Shown: positions 45,909-54,274 of the stretch, one piece after another | Position numbering within the stretch: position 1 is the first letter of the stretch | How the letters are laid out: each line of letters begins with the position of its first letter | NCBI RefSeq assembly: GCF_008000815.1 | Contig: NZ_CP042806.1 | Location: 1,922,001 to 1,986,000 of the forward strand | DNA length: 64,000 bases | Direction of reading: 5' to 3' | Origin: Terriglobus albidus | GTDB taxonomy: Bacteria; Acidobacteriota; Terriglobia; Terriglobales; Acidobacteriaceae | Translations under genes and position numbers: made by a program | Notes under the pieces: model-generated | Databases searched by the model: none | The model's input: the letters and a program-made list of their open reading frames with translations, nothing else | Told to the model about the DNA's origin: nothing

Positions 45909-47357
45909 ATGTCCGGCGGATTTCTAAGCACGCAGCAAGAGTACGACCAGGTAATCGTGGACATCGTCGATTACGTGTACCACTATGTGATCGAAAGTAA
46001 CCTCGCATATGCGACGGCCCGGTGGTGTCTTATGGATACGCTTGGTTGCGGTCTGGAAGCACTTGAATATCCCGCCTGCACCAAACTTCTTGGGCCTGTC
46101 GTTCCAGGGACAGTGGTACCGCTCGGCGCAAAGGTTCCGGGAACACAGTTTCAATTAGACCCCGTACAGGCTGCCTTCAATATCGGAGCCATGATTCGAT
46201 GGCTGGACTTCAATGACACATGGCTGGCTGCTGAATGGGGACATCCATCGGACAACCTCGGCGCCATCCTGGCAGTTGCCGATTGGATCTCCCGTACGGC
46301 AATCGCTCAGGGCAAGCCAGCTTTATTGATGAGAGATGTCTTGACGGCGATGATCAAGGCACACGAGATCCAGGGGTGTCTTGCCCTCGAGAATTCCTTC
46401 AATCGAGTCGGCCTCGATCATGTGATCCTTGTGAAGGTTGCCTCGACTGCCGTGGTTAGCTGCATGTTGGGGCTGTCGCGAGCCGAGGCCCTTGCTGCTG
46501 TTTCACTCGCCTGGGTCGATGGGCAAAGTCTTCGCACATACAGACACTTCCCTAATACTGGTTCACGGAAGAGCTGGGCAGCCGGAGATGCAACCAGCAG
46601 GGCTGTACGTTTGGCCTTGATGGCATCTACCGGCGAGATGGGATATCCAAGCGCGCTGACGGCGAAGACCTGGGGTTTTTACGATGTCTCGTTCAAAGGG
46701 CAACCATTTCGTTTCCAACGCCCATATGGCTCATACGTAATGGAGAACGTCCTTTTCAAGATCAGCTTCCCGGCTGAATTCCATTCGCAGACCGCCGTAG
46801 AAGCAGCGATGACGCTGCATGGAAAACTGAGCGAGATCGGCAAAGACGCTTCAGCAATTCGAAAGATCACCATCCGCACGCACGAGGCCTGCCTTCGCAT
46901 CATCGATAAGAAGGGGCCATTGAAAAATCCGGCGGACCGCGATCACTGTATCCAATATATGGTGGCGGTGCCACTCCTCTTTGGACGCCTTCTTGCCTCG
47001 GACTATGAAGATCAGGTTGCCAACGATCCTCGTATCGATGCCTTGCGAGAGAAGATCGAGATGGTGGAGGAGCCGCAGTTTACGGCGGACTACCATGCTC
47101 CCGAGAAGCGCTCCATCGCGAACGCCTTAACGGTCGAGTTGACGGATGGAAGCACTCTTCAGGAGACGGTGGAGTTCCCAATCGGACATCGTCTTCGCCG
47201 CGAAGAAGGTGTTCCGCTGCTCGAGGCAAAGTTCCGCAGGAACCTCGCGCGGCGTTTCCCGCCAAAGCAGCAAGACCGGATTCTGGCGGCATCGGTGGAT
47301 CAGTCGCTCCTGGAAGCGATGCCTGTCCATAGTTATGTTGACATGTATGTGATCTAG
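45909..47357 (+). CDS. prpD: 2-methylcitrate dehydratase
   Basis: From ATG 45909 the protein is 482 residues, the usual PrpD length. It carries the MmgE/PrpD family blocks: [40 protein letters not shown] and [19 protein letters not shown]. PrpD removes water from 2-methylcitrate to give 2-methyl-cis-aconitate; no Fe-S cluster is needed. A TTG at 45891 would add six residues. It completes the prpBCD set; no acnM/acnD or prpF is present, consistent with the PrpD route using a general aconitase for rehydration. Confidence 0.95.
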   Translation: MSGGFLSTQQEYDQVIVDIVDYVYHYVIESNLAYATARWCLMDTLGCGLEALEYPACTKLLGPVVPGTVVPLGAKVPGTQFQLDPVQAAFNIGAMIRWLDFNDTWLAAEWGHPSDNLGAILAVADWISRTAIAQGKPALLMRDVLTAMIKAHEIQGCLALENSFNRVGLDHVILVKVASTAVVSCMLGLSRAEALAAVSLAWVDGQSLRTYRHFPNTGSRKSWAAGDATSRAVRLALMASTGEMGYPSALTAKTWGFYDVSFKGQPFRFQRPYGSYVMENVLFKISFPAEFHSQTAVEAAMTLHGKLSEIGKDASAIRKITIRTHEACLRIIDKKGPLKNPADRDHCIQYMVAVPLLFGRLLASDYEDQVANDPRIDALREKIEMVEEPQFTADYHAPEKRSIANALTVELTDGSTLQETVEFPIGHRLRREEGVPLLEAKFRRNLARRFPPKQQDRILAASVDQSLLEAMPVHSYVDMYVI

Positions 47358-47433
47358 CCCTGGTCAGAATTTAGGACGCCCTCTAAACGCACTAGAATGT
47401 CCACTTGTCCAGGAAGACAAGCAACTGGTTGCT

Positions 47434-47967
47434 TTAGAATCGCCATCCCAGATGTACAGTCGGGAACACACTGAGCTTATTTCCGCGAACGGTTTCTCCC
47501 GCGACGGAGACGTCCTTCGCACCAAACTGATAGTCCAACGAAATCCAGGGGCTCACATAGAAGTGCTCACCAACATTGAACCGGTAACCGACACGCGGGC
47601 CCAGGCCGGTAATGTTGTTGTAACGGCGTTCGTGCGTCTGGTTCAATTCATAACGGACCTGGGAATAATTGCTGTCGACGCCGAAGAACAATCCATCCAG
47701 AGGCCGCAAAGGGAAGTAGTCGAACTTGATCGTTCCTCCGCGGGAGTTGACGGTAAAAGCGCTGTTTCCGTAAGTCCACTGTGGAAGCTCAGCACCATAT
47801 GTTCCAAGTTGGAGGCGAAACCTGCCCGCAGAAGAAGGGCGGGCCACGTGAGCGGAGAATCCTTTTAATGCATAAGCCATTGGATCGGCCTCAACTTCCC
47901 ATTGAGCATGGGCGAAAGCTGATCCCGAAAAAAGCAGCGTGCAGCAGAAGAGCAATCGATAGAACAT
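47434..47967 (-). CDS. Small outer-membrane beta-barrel protein
   Basis: From ATG 47967 the protein is 177 residues: a signal peptide ending near AFAHAQ, then alternating strands (FRLQLGTYGAEL, GLFFGVDSNYSQVRYEL, GPRVGYRFNVGEHFYVSPWI) and a C-terminal strand LSVFPTVHLGWRF that ends in Phe, the signature for outer-membrane insertion. Eight strands seem likely. No enzyme motif was found. A TTG at 47976 could add three residues. Confidence 0.75.
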   Translation of the reverse strand: MFYRLLFCCTLLFSGSAFAHAQWEVEADPMAYALKGFSAHVARPSSAGRFRLQLGTYGAELPQWTYGNSAFTVNSRGGTIKFDYFPLRPLDGLFFGVDSNYSQVRYELNQTHERRYNNITGLGPRVGYRFNVGEHFYVSPWISLDYQFGAKDVSVAGETVRGNKLSVFPTVHLGWRF

Positions 47968-48040
47968 CTTTGTCAAAACCTTCTTTTGATCCTTTTTGTG
48001 CTTCGATTGCTACGATAGAGGCACTCTCTATGAGCAGTGA

Positions 48041-49114
48041 ATGACGCGGCCGGACCAAAGTATTGACCGAAATGGCCACACTCGAATGACGGCGTCGATA
48101 GGCAAGATTTCACTTTCCATCCGAACTGTTCAGCCTGTTCTCGCCTACATTTCTGGCAAAGGCTATGACAGTTCCGACTTTCTGCGATCCAACAATGTCG
48201 ATCCCTCGATCGTTCGCGATCCTGAAGCGCGTTTGCCTCATAATGTAGCGGTCTCATTGTGGCTGGCTGCAGGACGGCTGACGAATGATCCGAATCTGGG
48301 GCTTCATGTTGCCGGAGGTATTCGGCCTGGTGTGTATGGAGCACTGGACTATGCTGTGCGAACTTGCGAAACCCTGGGAGAAGGGCTGCAACGGCTTTGT
48401 CGCTATCATCGCTTTCTGCATGACATCGCGGAGACGAGACTCTCTGTCAACGGCGACCGTGCGATTCTCAATCATTTCCTGCCTCTCCCTGGGGGACCGC
48501 CAAGCGCAGTTTCGGAATATGTCGTGGCAAGTTGGCTGCTGGGCACACGTCAGGCTACCGGTTTAAATTGGACTCCCCTCGAGGTGCGGTTCCCTCACAC
48601 AGCGCCGGCTGACACGTCTGAACACAAGCGGTTGTTCGGTTGTAGCCTGAAATTCGGATGCGAGAGAAGTGAATTGGTTTTTGCGCGAGAACTTCTCGCA
48701 ACCCCTCTCCTAAAAGCCGATCCCGCTCTCCAGGCAATCCTGGAAGCTCATGTTGTAGCTATCATCGAAAGACTGCCAAAAGCAGAGGCGATAACAGATG
48801 CGGTTCGTCGTCATCTCGCCGGCGAACTGGGTAAACATCAGCCGAATCTCGAACGTATCGCACCCCGCATGCATATGACATCGAGAACGTTACGCAGGCG
48901 GTTGGATGAGGAAGGGACGAGCTTTCGCCAGATCCTCACTGATGTGCGACGTGAAATGGCCGTGCGCCATTTATTGGAAGGCCGTTTGGCTATTGGTGAA
49001 ATCGCGTTTCTACTCGGTTTTTCAGAGCCCAGTGCTTTTCATCGTGCTTTCAAGCATTGGACTGGTCATGCGCCACTCGCCTATCGTGCGGCACCTCCGC
49101 AGACCGGATCTTGA
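48041..49114 (+). CDS. AraC family transcriptional regulator with arabinose-binding-like N-terminal domain
   Basis: The 357-residue protein has an N-terminal domain of the Arabinose_bd (OruR/ArgR-type) kind (GSYD-like LGLHVAGGIRPGVYGALDYA and CETLGEGLQRLCRYHRFLHD) and a C-terminal AraC double helix-turn-helix: PNLERIAPRMHMTSRTLRRR, FRQILTDVRREMAVRHLL and IGEIAFLLGFSEPSAFHRAF. Members control catabolic or virulence genes; the target here is not clear, but the GH172 gene starts 67 bp downstream. An ATG at 48086 may be the true start. Confidence 0.88.
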   Translation: MTRPDQSIDRNGHTRMTASIGKISLSIRTVQPVLAYISGKGYDSSDFLRSNNVDPSIVRDPEARLPHNVAVSLWLAAGRLTNDPNLGLHVAGGIRPGVYGALDYAVRTCETLGEGLQRLCRYHRFLHDIAETRLSVNGDRAILNHFLPLPGGPPSAVSEYVVASWLLGTRQATGLNWTPLEVRFPHTAPADTSEHKRLFGCSLKFGCERSELVFARELLATPLLKADPALQAILEAHVVAIIERLPKAEAITDAVRRHLAGELGKHQPNLERIAPRMHMTSRTLRRRLDEEGTSFRQILTDVRREMAVRHLLEGRLAIGEIAFLLGFSEPSAFHRAFKHWTGHAPLAYRAAPPQTGS

Positions 49115-49181
49115 GGAAGTGATATCCTCCACGTCGTTAAGAAATGTCGCAAATGTGATGTGTCGGAGGGTTTGCTGAGGC

Positions 49182-50330
49182 ATGAAGTCCACAATCGTGT
49201 TTGTACTGTTCCTGGTTATGTCGTCCTGTTTTGTCCACGGCCAAGGTCTGGAGGGCTTTCCCGACCCCACGGTGCAGCAGACTTACACTATGCACCGGTC
49301 TTCGAGCCGTGAAGCTACCGGAGCGAATGCGGATTTCCGGACAATCACCCCTGGGGAAACTCTGACGATTCTTGATGTCGACGGCCCCGGCAGAATTTCA
49401 CACATCTGGTTCACCCTGAATGCTCCGGAGAGCTATCACCTGAAGCGTGCTGTTTTGCGCATGTACTGGGACGGAGAGAGCACGCCGAGTGTTGAGACGC
49501 CAATTGGAGACTTTTTCGGTTTGGGCAATGGCCAGTACTATTTCTGGTCGTCGCCGGTTTTGTCTGTTGGAACGGATCGCTCTCTCAATAGCTACTTTCC
49601 AATGCCGTATGCCAAGCATGCTCGTATCACCGTAACCAATGAAGGCAAGCAGTCGGTCAGCAACTTGTATTGGAATATTGATTATCGGCAGGAATTAAAA
49701 CCTCTACCTGCCGGTACGTTGTATTTTCACGCGCAATATCGGCAAGCGCAGCCGAATCATGGCTGGGTCTCCGACTGGTACGACAACGGTGATCCACGTG
49801 TGAACTACCGCCGCAACCTCGATGGCAAAGATAACTACGTATGGTTCGAAGCCAAGGGGCATGGGCAATTTATTGGTGTAACCATGTCTGTGCTGCAAAA
49901 CCAGGATGGATGGTGGGGGGAAGGGAACGACCGGTTTGAAGTCGACGACGGCGCCGTACCGACGGTTGTAGGAACGGGATCAGAAGACTACTTCCTGGGA
50001 GCGTGGGATTTCGGCGCGCCTCAGAGTTTTCTGCTACACGGCTCCCCGGTGGTGGGCCCAGAGCTCGCTGGATCTCGATCAAGTGTCTATCGTTTCCATC
50101 TTGATTCGCCAATTCCTTTTAGCAAGTCGATGAAGGCGAGCATTGAACATGGCCATGCCAATGCTCGTTCCGACAACTTCTATTCCGTTGCGTACTGGTA
50201 TCAAGCTGAGCCTCACGCGCCTTTTCCCGCTCTGCCTGAGATGAGTGAACGAATCCCTGCATTACAGGCGGTGGGCGGACCCGGCAATGCGAAGCAGCCT
50301 CGTCAGGAAGCTGACCCTCAGCCGAGGTGA
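49182..50330 (+). CDS. Exported DUF2961/GH172 family protein
   Basis: The 382-residue protein has a signal peptide (1-20, ending CFVHG) and the DUF2961 pattern: LDVDGPGRISHIWFTL, RMYWDGESTPSVETPIGDFF, FPMPYAKHARITVTNEGK and DGAVPTVVGTGSEDYFLGAW with the catalytic Glu region. DUF2961 is now glycoside hydrolase family 172, whose members act on D-arabinofuranosyl or D-fructofuranosyl linkages. Export fits a polysaccharide-degrading soil organism. The C-terminal 25 residues are low complexity. Confidence 0.85.
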   Translation: MKSTIVFVLFLVMSSCFVHGQGLEGFPDPTVQQTYTMHRSSSREATGANADFRTITPGETLTILDVDGPGRISHIWFTLNAPESYHLKRAVLRMYWDGESTPSVETPIGDFFGLGNGQYYFWSSPVLSVGTDRSLNSYFPMPYAKHARITVTNEGKQSVSNLYWNIDYRQELKPLPAGTLYFHAQYRQAQPNHGWVSDWYDNGDPRVNYRRNLDGKDNYVWFEAKGHGQFIGVTMSVLQNQDGWWGEGNDRFEVDDGAVPTVVGTGSEDYFLGAWDFGAPQSFLLHGSPVVGPELAGSRSSVYRFHLDSPIPFSKSMKASIEHGHANARSDNFYSVAYWYQAEPHAPFPALPEMSERIPALQAVGGPGNAKQPRQEADPQPR

Positions 50331-50345
50331 CTGTTATCTGATTGG

Positions 50346-51302
50346 CTAAAGAGGCGGCTGGCTATCATGATGTCGATAAATCGGAAAGTGATGATGGGCA
50401 CGTACGACATAGTGTCCGATCATCCACCCGGCAATGGAGCCAAGGAGTACATCCGTGGGGAAGTGTTTTTCGGCAAGTACACGTGTAAGAGAGGTGGCTG
50501 TCGCTCCGGAATAGATTGCGACTTGCTTCCACCGTGACGGATATTCAGCAGCGATCACCGCGGCGGCGGACCATGCCGTCATGGAGTGGCCAGAGATGAA
50601 AGAGGAGTTCGTCCCCGAAGAGAGTTGGTAGAAGTTGCCGGCATAGTTATCAACATTACTAGGACGTTCACGAAAAGACGCCAGTTTGACGATTTGCTGA
50701 AAAATCTGAGCATCCCCTTCCGCTTCGCCGGAGAGCAGGCCTGTTTCTCGAAGGTGATCGTTATGAGTAGCGATTCCGATCCCGTACATTGCGGCCGACC
50801 CACCGACATAGCCATACTCCAAAACATAGGAGACATTATCAGCAGCGTTGTTGAAGCCAGGATCGTGGCTGACAATATCGCGGGCAACGCGACTATCCTG
50901 CGTAAGAGAAACCCCGGTCGCAGCTGCAACCGGGAGTATCCATCTGAAATCCCCTGGGCGGATATAGATGGGAGAGGTAAAAATACGATACGTATCGCCC
51001 ACCACATTCAGCGGAATCTGCTTGAGCGTGACTGGTGGATGAGGGATGTCCTCAAGCGGAATCTTGCCCTGACCATGCGGTTTGGCGGTGATGAGTGAAG
51101 AGGGTGCGTTCGGCAGGTTGGCTTGAGTCGCCGGATTTGTCTGCGGTTGTGGTGTTTCCTTTTTTTCGGGCTTGTTCTGGTCGGCTGGAGCGGTGCTCTT
51201 CTGTGGCGTGGAGGAATCGTTCTGTGCGACAACCGATGTTGCGGTACAAATCAAAATACATATTACGAAGGAGAGCGAGCGCCGGTTAGTAACCGTTCTC
51301 AC
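50346..51302 (-). CDS. Exported PAP2-family phosphatase
   Basis: From GTG 51302, preceded by AAGGAGG, the protein is 318 residues. A signal peptide (RSLSFVICILICTATSVVAQ) is followed by a Pro/Gln/Asn-rich linker (about 25-75) and a PAP2 domain with all three motifs: KLASFRERPS, SSFISGHSM and SLTRVLAEKHFPTDV. The family dephosphorylates lipid phosphates, including undecaprenyl pyrophosphate, phosphatidic acid and lipid A phosphates. The frame is open 58 codons upstream but has no ribosome site there. It lies near a diacylglycerol-kinase-like gene and a PagL-like gene. Confidence 0.85.
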   Translation of the reverse strand: MRTVTNRRSLSFVICILICTATSVVAQNDSSTPQKSTAPADQNKPEKKETPQPQTNPATQANLPNAPSSLITAKPHGQGKIPLEDIPHPPVTLKQIPLNVVGDTYRIFTSPIYIRPGDFRWILPVAAATGVSLTQDSRVARDIVSHDPGFNNAADNVSYVLEYGYVGGSAAMYGIGIATHNDHLRETGLLSGEAEGDAQIFQQIVKLASFRERPSNVDNYAGNFYQLSSGTNSSFISGHSMTAWSAAAVIAAEYPSRWKQVAIYSGATATSLTRVLAEKHFPTDVLLGSIAGWMIGHYVVRAHHHFPIYRHHDSQPPL

Positions 51303-51582
51303 AACTGAGCCCCTCCTTGCCGTCTGCGGGAAGATAAATAAGACGATGAGGAAGGCTGAGAATTCTGCGCTACCGGTAAGCCCGACACAATCCCAACCAT
51401 CGAAGCGCTCTAACTGCGGCACGAGAAACGTCATTATCACAAAGAAGATCGCGACGAGTTGGAGAGGCCGATTCATCGGTAACCTCTTGTCAATGACGTT
51501 AGATGCGCATGGACCTTACGTCGGGCTTAAGTCGGATAGCAGACAGTCTGTCGTCAAGATGGTTTCTTGATAGTTAGAGGCA

Positions 51583-52467
51583 TTAGCCGGTAATAATCGG
51601 AACCTGAAGTGTCAGAAATTTTAACTGCAAAGGCAACTTCCCAATGAGTTCGCCGTCGATCTGAACTGGAAGTGATCCGCTTCCTTCAAGAATGACCTCT
51701 TGACACACGCTGATCCGAAGGTTGCGGCTCTGACCGTGAATGGCAAACAGCATTCTGGCCAATTGAAGGGCAAGTCTGAGTCTTCCCCTTTGCTGAAAAC
51801 TGACAACATGGAATGTTGGCTGTTTAATGTCTGCATGTGGCGTCAACTTCAGGCCACCCGCGAAACGCTGGATTCGTGTGACGATGACCCAGTGAGCGAC
51901 CCACTCCTCTTGAGGAGTTCGAATTGAAATAGGTTTTTCGTTATGTATCCATAGCGTGGCCAGGGCAGTCGCTATGATTCCGAATGTTCCGAAGCGGCGT
52001 GCTTGATATTTTTCGAAGATTTGGACGGCTGCAGCGTCAAAGCCCACACCAACGACGAACGCGAACGGGTGCCCATTGCAAACACTGACGGGAACCTTGA
52101 AGGTGGGCCCACGCATCAGCACTTCCGCAAGGGCAACAGGCGTGGTTGGTAGATCTATCTCCCGACTGAAGATGTTGGCGGTCCCAGAGGGAATCAAACC
52201 CAGCGGAATGTTCGAGCCGGCGATGCCGCGAAGCACATCATGCAATGTTCCGTCTCCACCCGCAGCGACGATTGCATCGAACTGCCCGCTTAGTGCTGCG
52301 TCTTTGGCGATACGCTCACCACGTTCATGTTGTGTCGTATCGACGATAGATATGTGGCAGCCAGCCCGCTGCAGTTCCCGAACGGTATTTCGAAACAACA
52401 AACGGCCTCGGGTGCCGGCGTTCGGGTTGTGGATCACGCAGAATCGTTTACGCAAGTCGGAACCCAC
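51583..52467 (-). CDS. Diacylglycerol/lipid kinase family protein (YegS/BmrU-like)
   Basis: The 294-residue protein has the DAGK catalytic domain motifs: FCVIHNPNAGTRGR, DAIVAAGGDGTLHDVLRG and LGLIPSGTANIFSREI, and the C-terminal sandwich with LPVQIDGELIGKLP. It would phosphorylate diacylglycerol or a related lipid. The start is GTG 52467, with no Shine-Dalgarno sequence, and a family A repeat begins only 7 bp upstream (52474). The natural promoter and ribosome site may have been displaced by the element, or transcription may start in it. Confidence 0.85.
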   Translation of the reverse strand: MGSDLRKRFCVIHNPNAGTRGRLLFRNTVRELQRAGCHISIVDTTQHERGERIAKDAALSGQFDAIVAAGGDGTLHDVLRGIAGSNIPLGLIPSGTANIFSREIDLPTTPVALAEVLMRGPTFKVPVSVCNGHPFAFVVGVGFDAAAVQIFEKYQARRFGTFGIIATALATLWIHNEKPISIRTPQEEWVAHWVIVTRIQRFAGGLKLTPHADIKQPTFHVVSFQQRGRLRLALQLARMLFAIHGQSRNLRISVCQEVILEGSGSLPVQIDGELIGKLPLQLKFLTLQVPIITG

Positions 52468-52473
52468 ATCGAT

Positions 52474-52591
52474 CTAGAGCATTTTTCCTGTTGCCGGGTA
52501 TCCCGGGGGAAACGTGCAGTGGCGTTTTCATTGCGGAAAACGCCCATAGATGAACTAGTCCTGCACTACACCTACAGGAAAAAGGCTCTAG
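52474..52591. repeat. Family A inverted-repeat element, copy 3
   Basis: It begins CTAGAGCATTTTTCCTG and ends CAGGAAAAAGGCTCTAG with the shared central hairpin. This is the one family A copy not located at a gene's stop codon; it lies directly upstream of the lipid kinase start. The rest of the 431-bp gap to 52899 holds no recognised feature. Confidence 0.85.
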
Positions 52592-52898
52592 CCGCGCTCG
52601 GTCGGGGATTGAAGATGCCGGCATGAAGATAATCATGACTGGGAATCGGCTGCAAAGAGAAGCTTAGAACATACAAGATGATCGATGAGGAGAGGTTGCC
52701 AGGCTTCGGAAAGAGAAGCCGCATCCGCATCTGCCTGAAGAATGCTTTGGGAGTATTGCAAGACTGAAGGTCATGATGAGTCGTCTCAGTAGTCTGGGAT
52801 CTGATGACGGCTCTCAAGCAATCCAATCCGCGCGGATGGGAGAAAACCTCCAATTAATACAAGCCTGCATCTTAATCCATATCTATGGGGTTGAGGCT

Positions 52899-53606
52899 AT
52901 GCCGCTCATCTCTTTGTTTCGCTGTAGGATCGCCCTTTTTACGGTCCTTCTGTTTACGGCTCCACTCATCGGCCAGTCCGTCCAAATGACCAATGATCTC
53001 TCTATTGGAATCTCGCCCCCTCCCCGACCTCCAGGCAAGGTCCACCGGGTTCAAGGGAGTGAACTTTCTGTCACTCTGATGATTCCAGACGGGAGCTATC
53101 GGCTCTTCAGCGCTACTCTGCAATGCTCCGCATGGACGGCAGGCATTGAATACGAGCGCCCTATGGGCCACATGTTCAGAATGCGTGTAGACTACGCCGC
53201 CGAGGTGATTCCTGTCTTTATCCTAAGTCAGCCAGCAAGGGCTGATTTTTGGGGGTATGCTATGACCGCCGACCAGAAATCGGTCCCTGGCATCTCTATC
53301 CTGCCTGTTGGATTTCGATTCCTGTTATTCGAGAACAGCAGAATCAGGCCTTTCGCCGTAGGAAAACTAGGGGGCGTTGTTTTCAATCAAAAGGCGCTCT
53401 CGCCTGCCGCAAGCAAGTACAACTTCAACATCCAGGCAGCCGCCGGCCTCTTATATGCGGTGAATAAGAGATATGACTTCCGTTTGGAACCCTTCGAATT
53501 TTTCCATGTCTCTAACGGTTATATGGCTGCAAGCAACCCCGGCATGGACGAGCTCGCAGTCCGAGTAGGAGTTACCTATCACTTTTCATCAACTGCGAAG
53601 GATTAG
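52899..53606 (+). CDS. PagL-like acyloxyacyl hydrolase (lipid A 3-O-deacylase family)
   Basis: From ATG 52899 the protein is 235 residues with a signal peptide (about 1-24, ending PLIGQ). The C-terminal half has the PagL barrel signature: RPFAVGKLGGVVFNQK, then FEFFHVSNGYMAASNPGMDE, with the His-Ser-Asn catalytic region (about 201-204) and the NPG turn, and a final strand VRVGVTYHF. PagL removes the 3-O acyl chain of lipid A in the outer membrane. TGAGG precedes the ATG; upstream in-frame codons do not encode a signal peptide. The stop TAG is the terminus of a family A repeat. Confidence 0.75.
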   Translation: MPLISLFRCRIALFTVLLFTAPLIGQSVQMTNDLSIGISPPPRPPGKVHRVQGSELSVTLMIPDGSYRLFSATLQCSAWTAGIEYERPMGHMFRMRVDYAAEVIPVFILSQPARADFWGYAMTADQKSVPGISILPVGFRFLLFENSRIRPFAVGKLGGVVFNQKALSPAASKYNFNIQAAAGLLYAVNKRYDFRLEPFEFFHVSNGYMAASNPGMDELAVRVGVTYHFSSTAKD

Positions 53607-53720
53607 AGCATTTTCCCTGTCGGTGTAGAGTAGGGTTTCCGTATCTATGGGCGTTTTCATTGCGGAAAACGCCCATAGATGCACAAGCCCTGCCCGACAC
53701 CTGCAGGAAAAATGCTCCAG
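53603..53720. repeat. Family A inverted-repeat element, copy 4 (fold-back variant)
   Basis: It begins TTAGAGCATTTTCCCTG and ends CAGGAAAAATGCTCCAG. The two halves are nearly complete inverted copies of each other (left GTGTAGAGTAGGG... mirrors right ...GCCCTGCCCGACAC), so this copy is a full fold-back, whereas copies 1-3 have a different left half. The left TAG (53604-53606) is the stop codon of the PagL-like gene. Confidence 0.8.
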
Positions 53721-54274
53721 GTCAAGGCCGCGAAGATGATCTTCACTGGAACCGGGCGCGAGGAGACTGTCGCTATGGATGAAGACAAGTGCTGATGTTG
53801 CGTCAGGTGGGATTACGCGAGCTTTTACCAGATCGTCAAATTCTCTTCAACGGTTCCCAATATCGTTCTCCTCATTAGTTCGGGGTTGCGGATGACACTG
53901 CTCCTTGCCTGTGGGCGAACGCAAGGCGGGATATATCGGCTCGTAGATCCAAACGGCAAAATGCCTGTACGAGGGGTCACAGGAGTGAAGGGGCCAAACC
54001 ATGAGTGACCGCGAAGTCTTGCAGAACTGCTGTTGATGAGCCGGTTAGAAATGTGCCGAAGGTGGATGATGACCATCACCGCGGCGATCTCGCAGGTTAG
54101 CGGTCAAAAGAGAGCCGTACTGTGACGTCGTCCCGGTAGCCCTAGGACCAAATGACAGATGGTCCATTTCACCTTGATTTGTTCGATAACTGAGGAGCCT
54201 ATCGCAGGAGCGATGCTGCCGCCGTTCCGATAGGAACCATTGCATAGAATCACAAATCACTTTTGGAGAAGGCA
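53721..54274. other. 554-bp gap with no recognised gene
   Basis: Short frames exist on both strands (for example 53825-54079 on the minus strand), but none has a family pattern, signal peptide or good ribosome site. A decayed gene cannot be excluded. Confidence 0.5.

Noticed and set aside
47404-47434. Small inverted repeats between prpD and the barrel gene as a terminator
   Set aside because: Stems are six to seven bases with weak or too-short loops and no clear U-tract.
53825-54079. Possible 84-residue minus-strand protein in the 554-bp gap
   Set aside because: No start signal, no recognisable pattern; kept as an empty gap.
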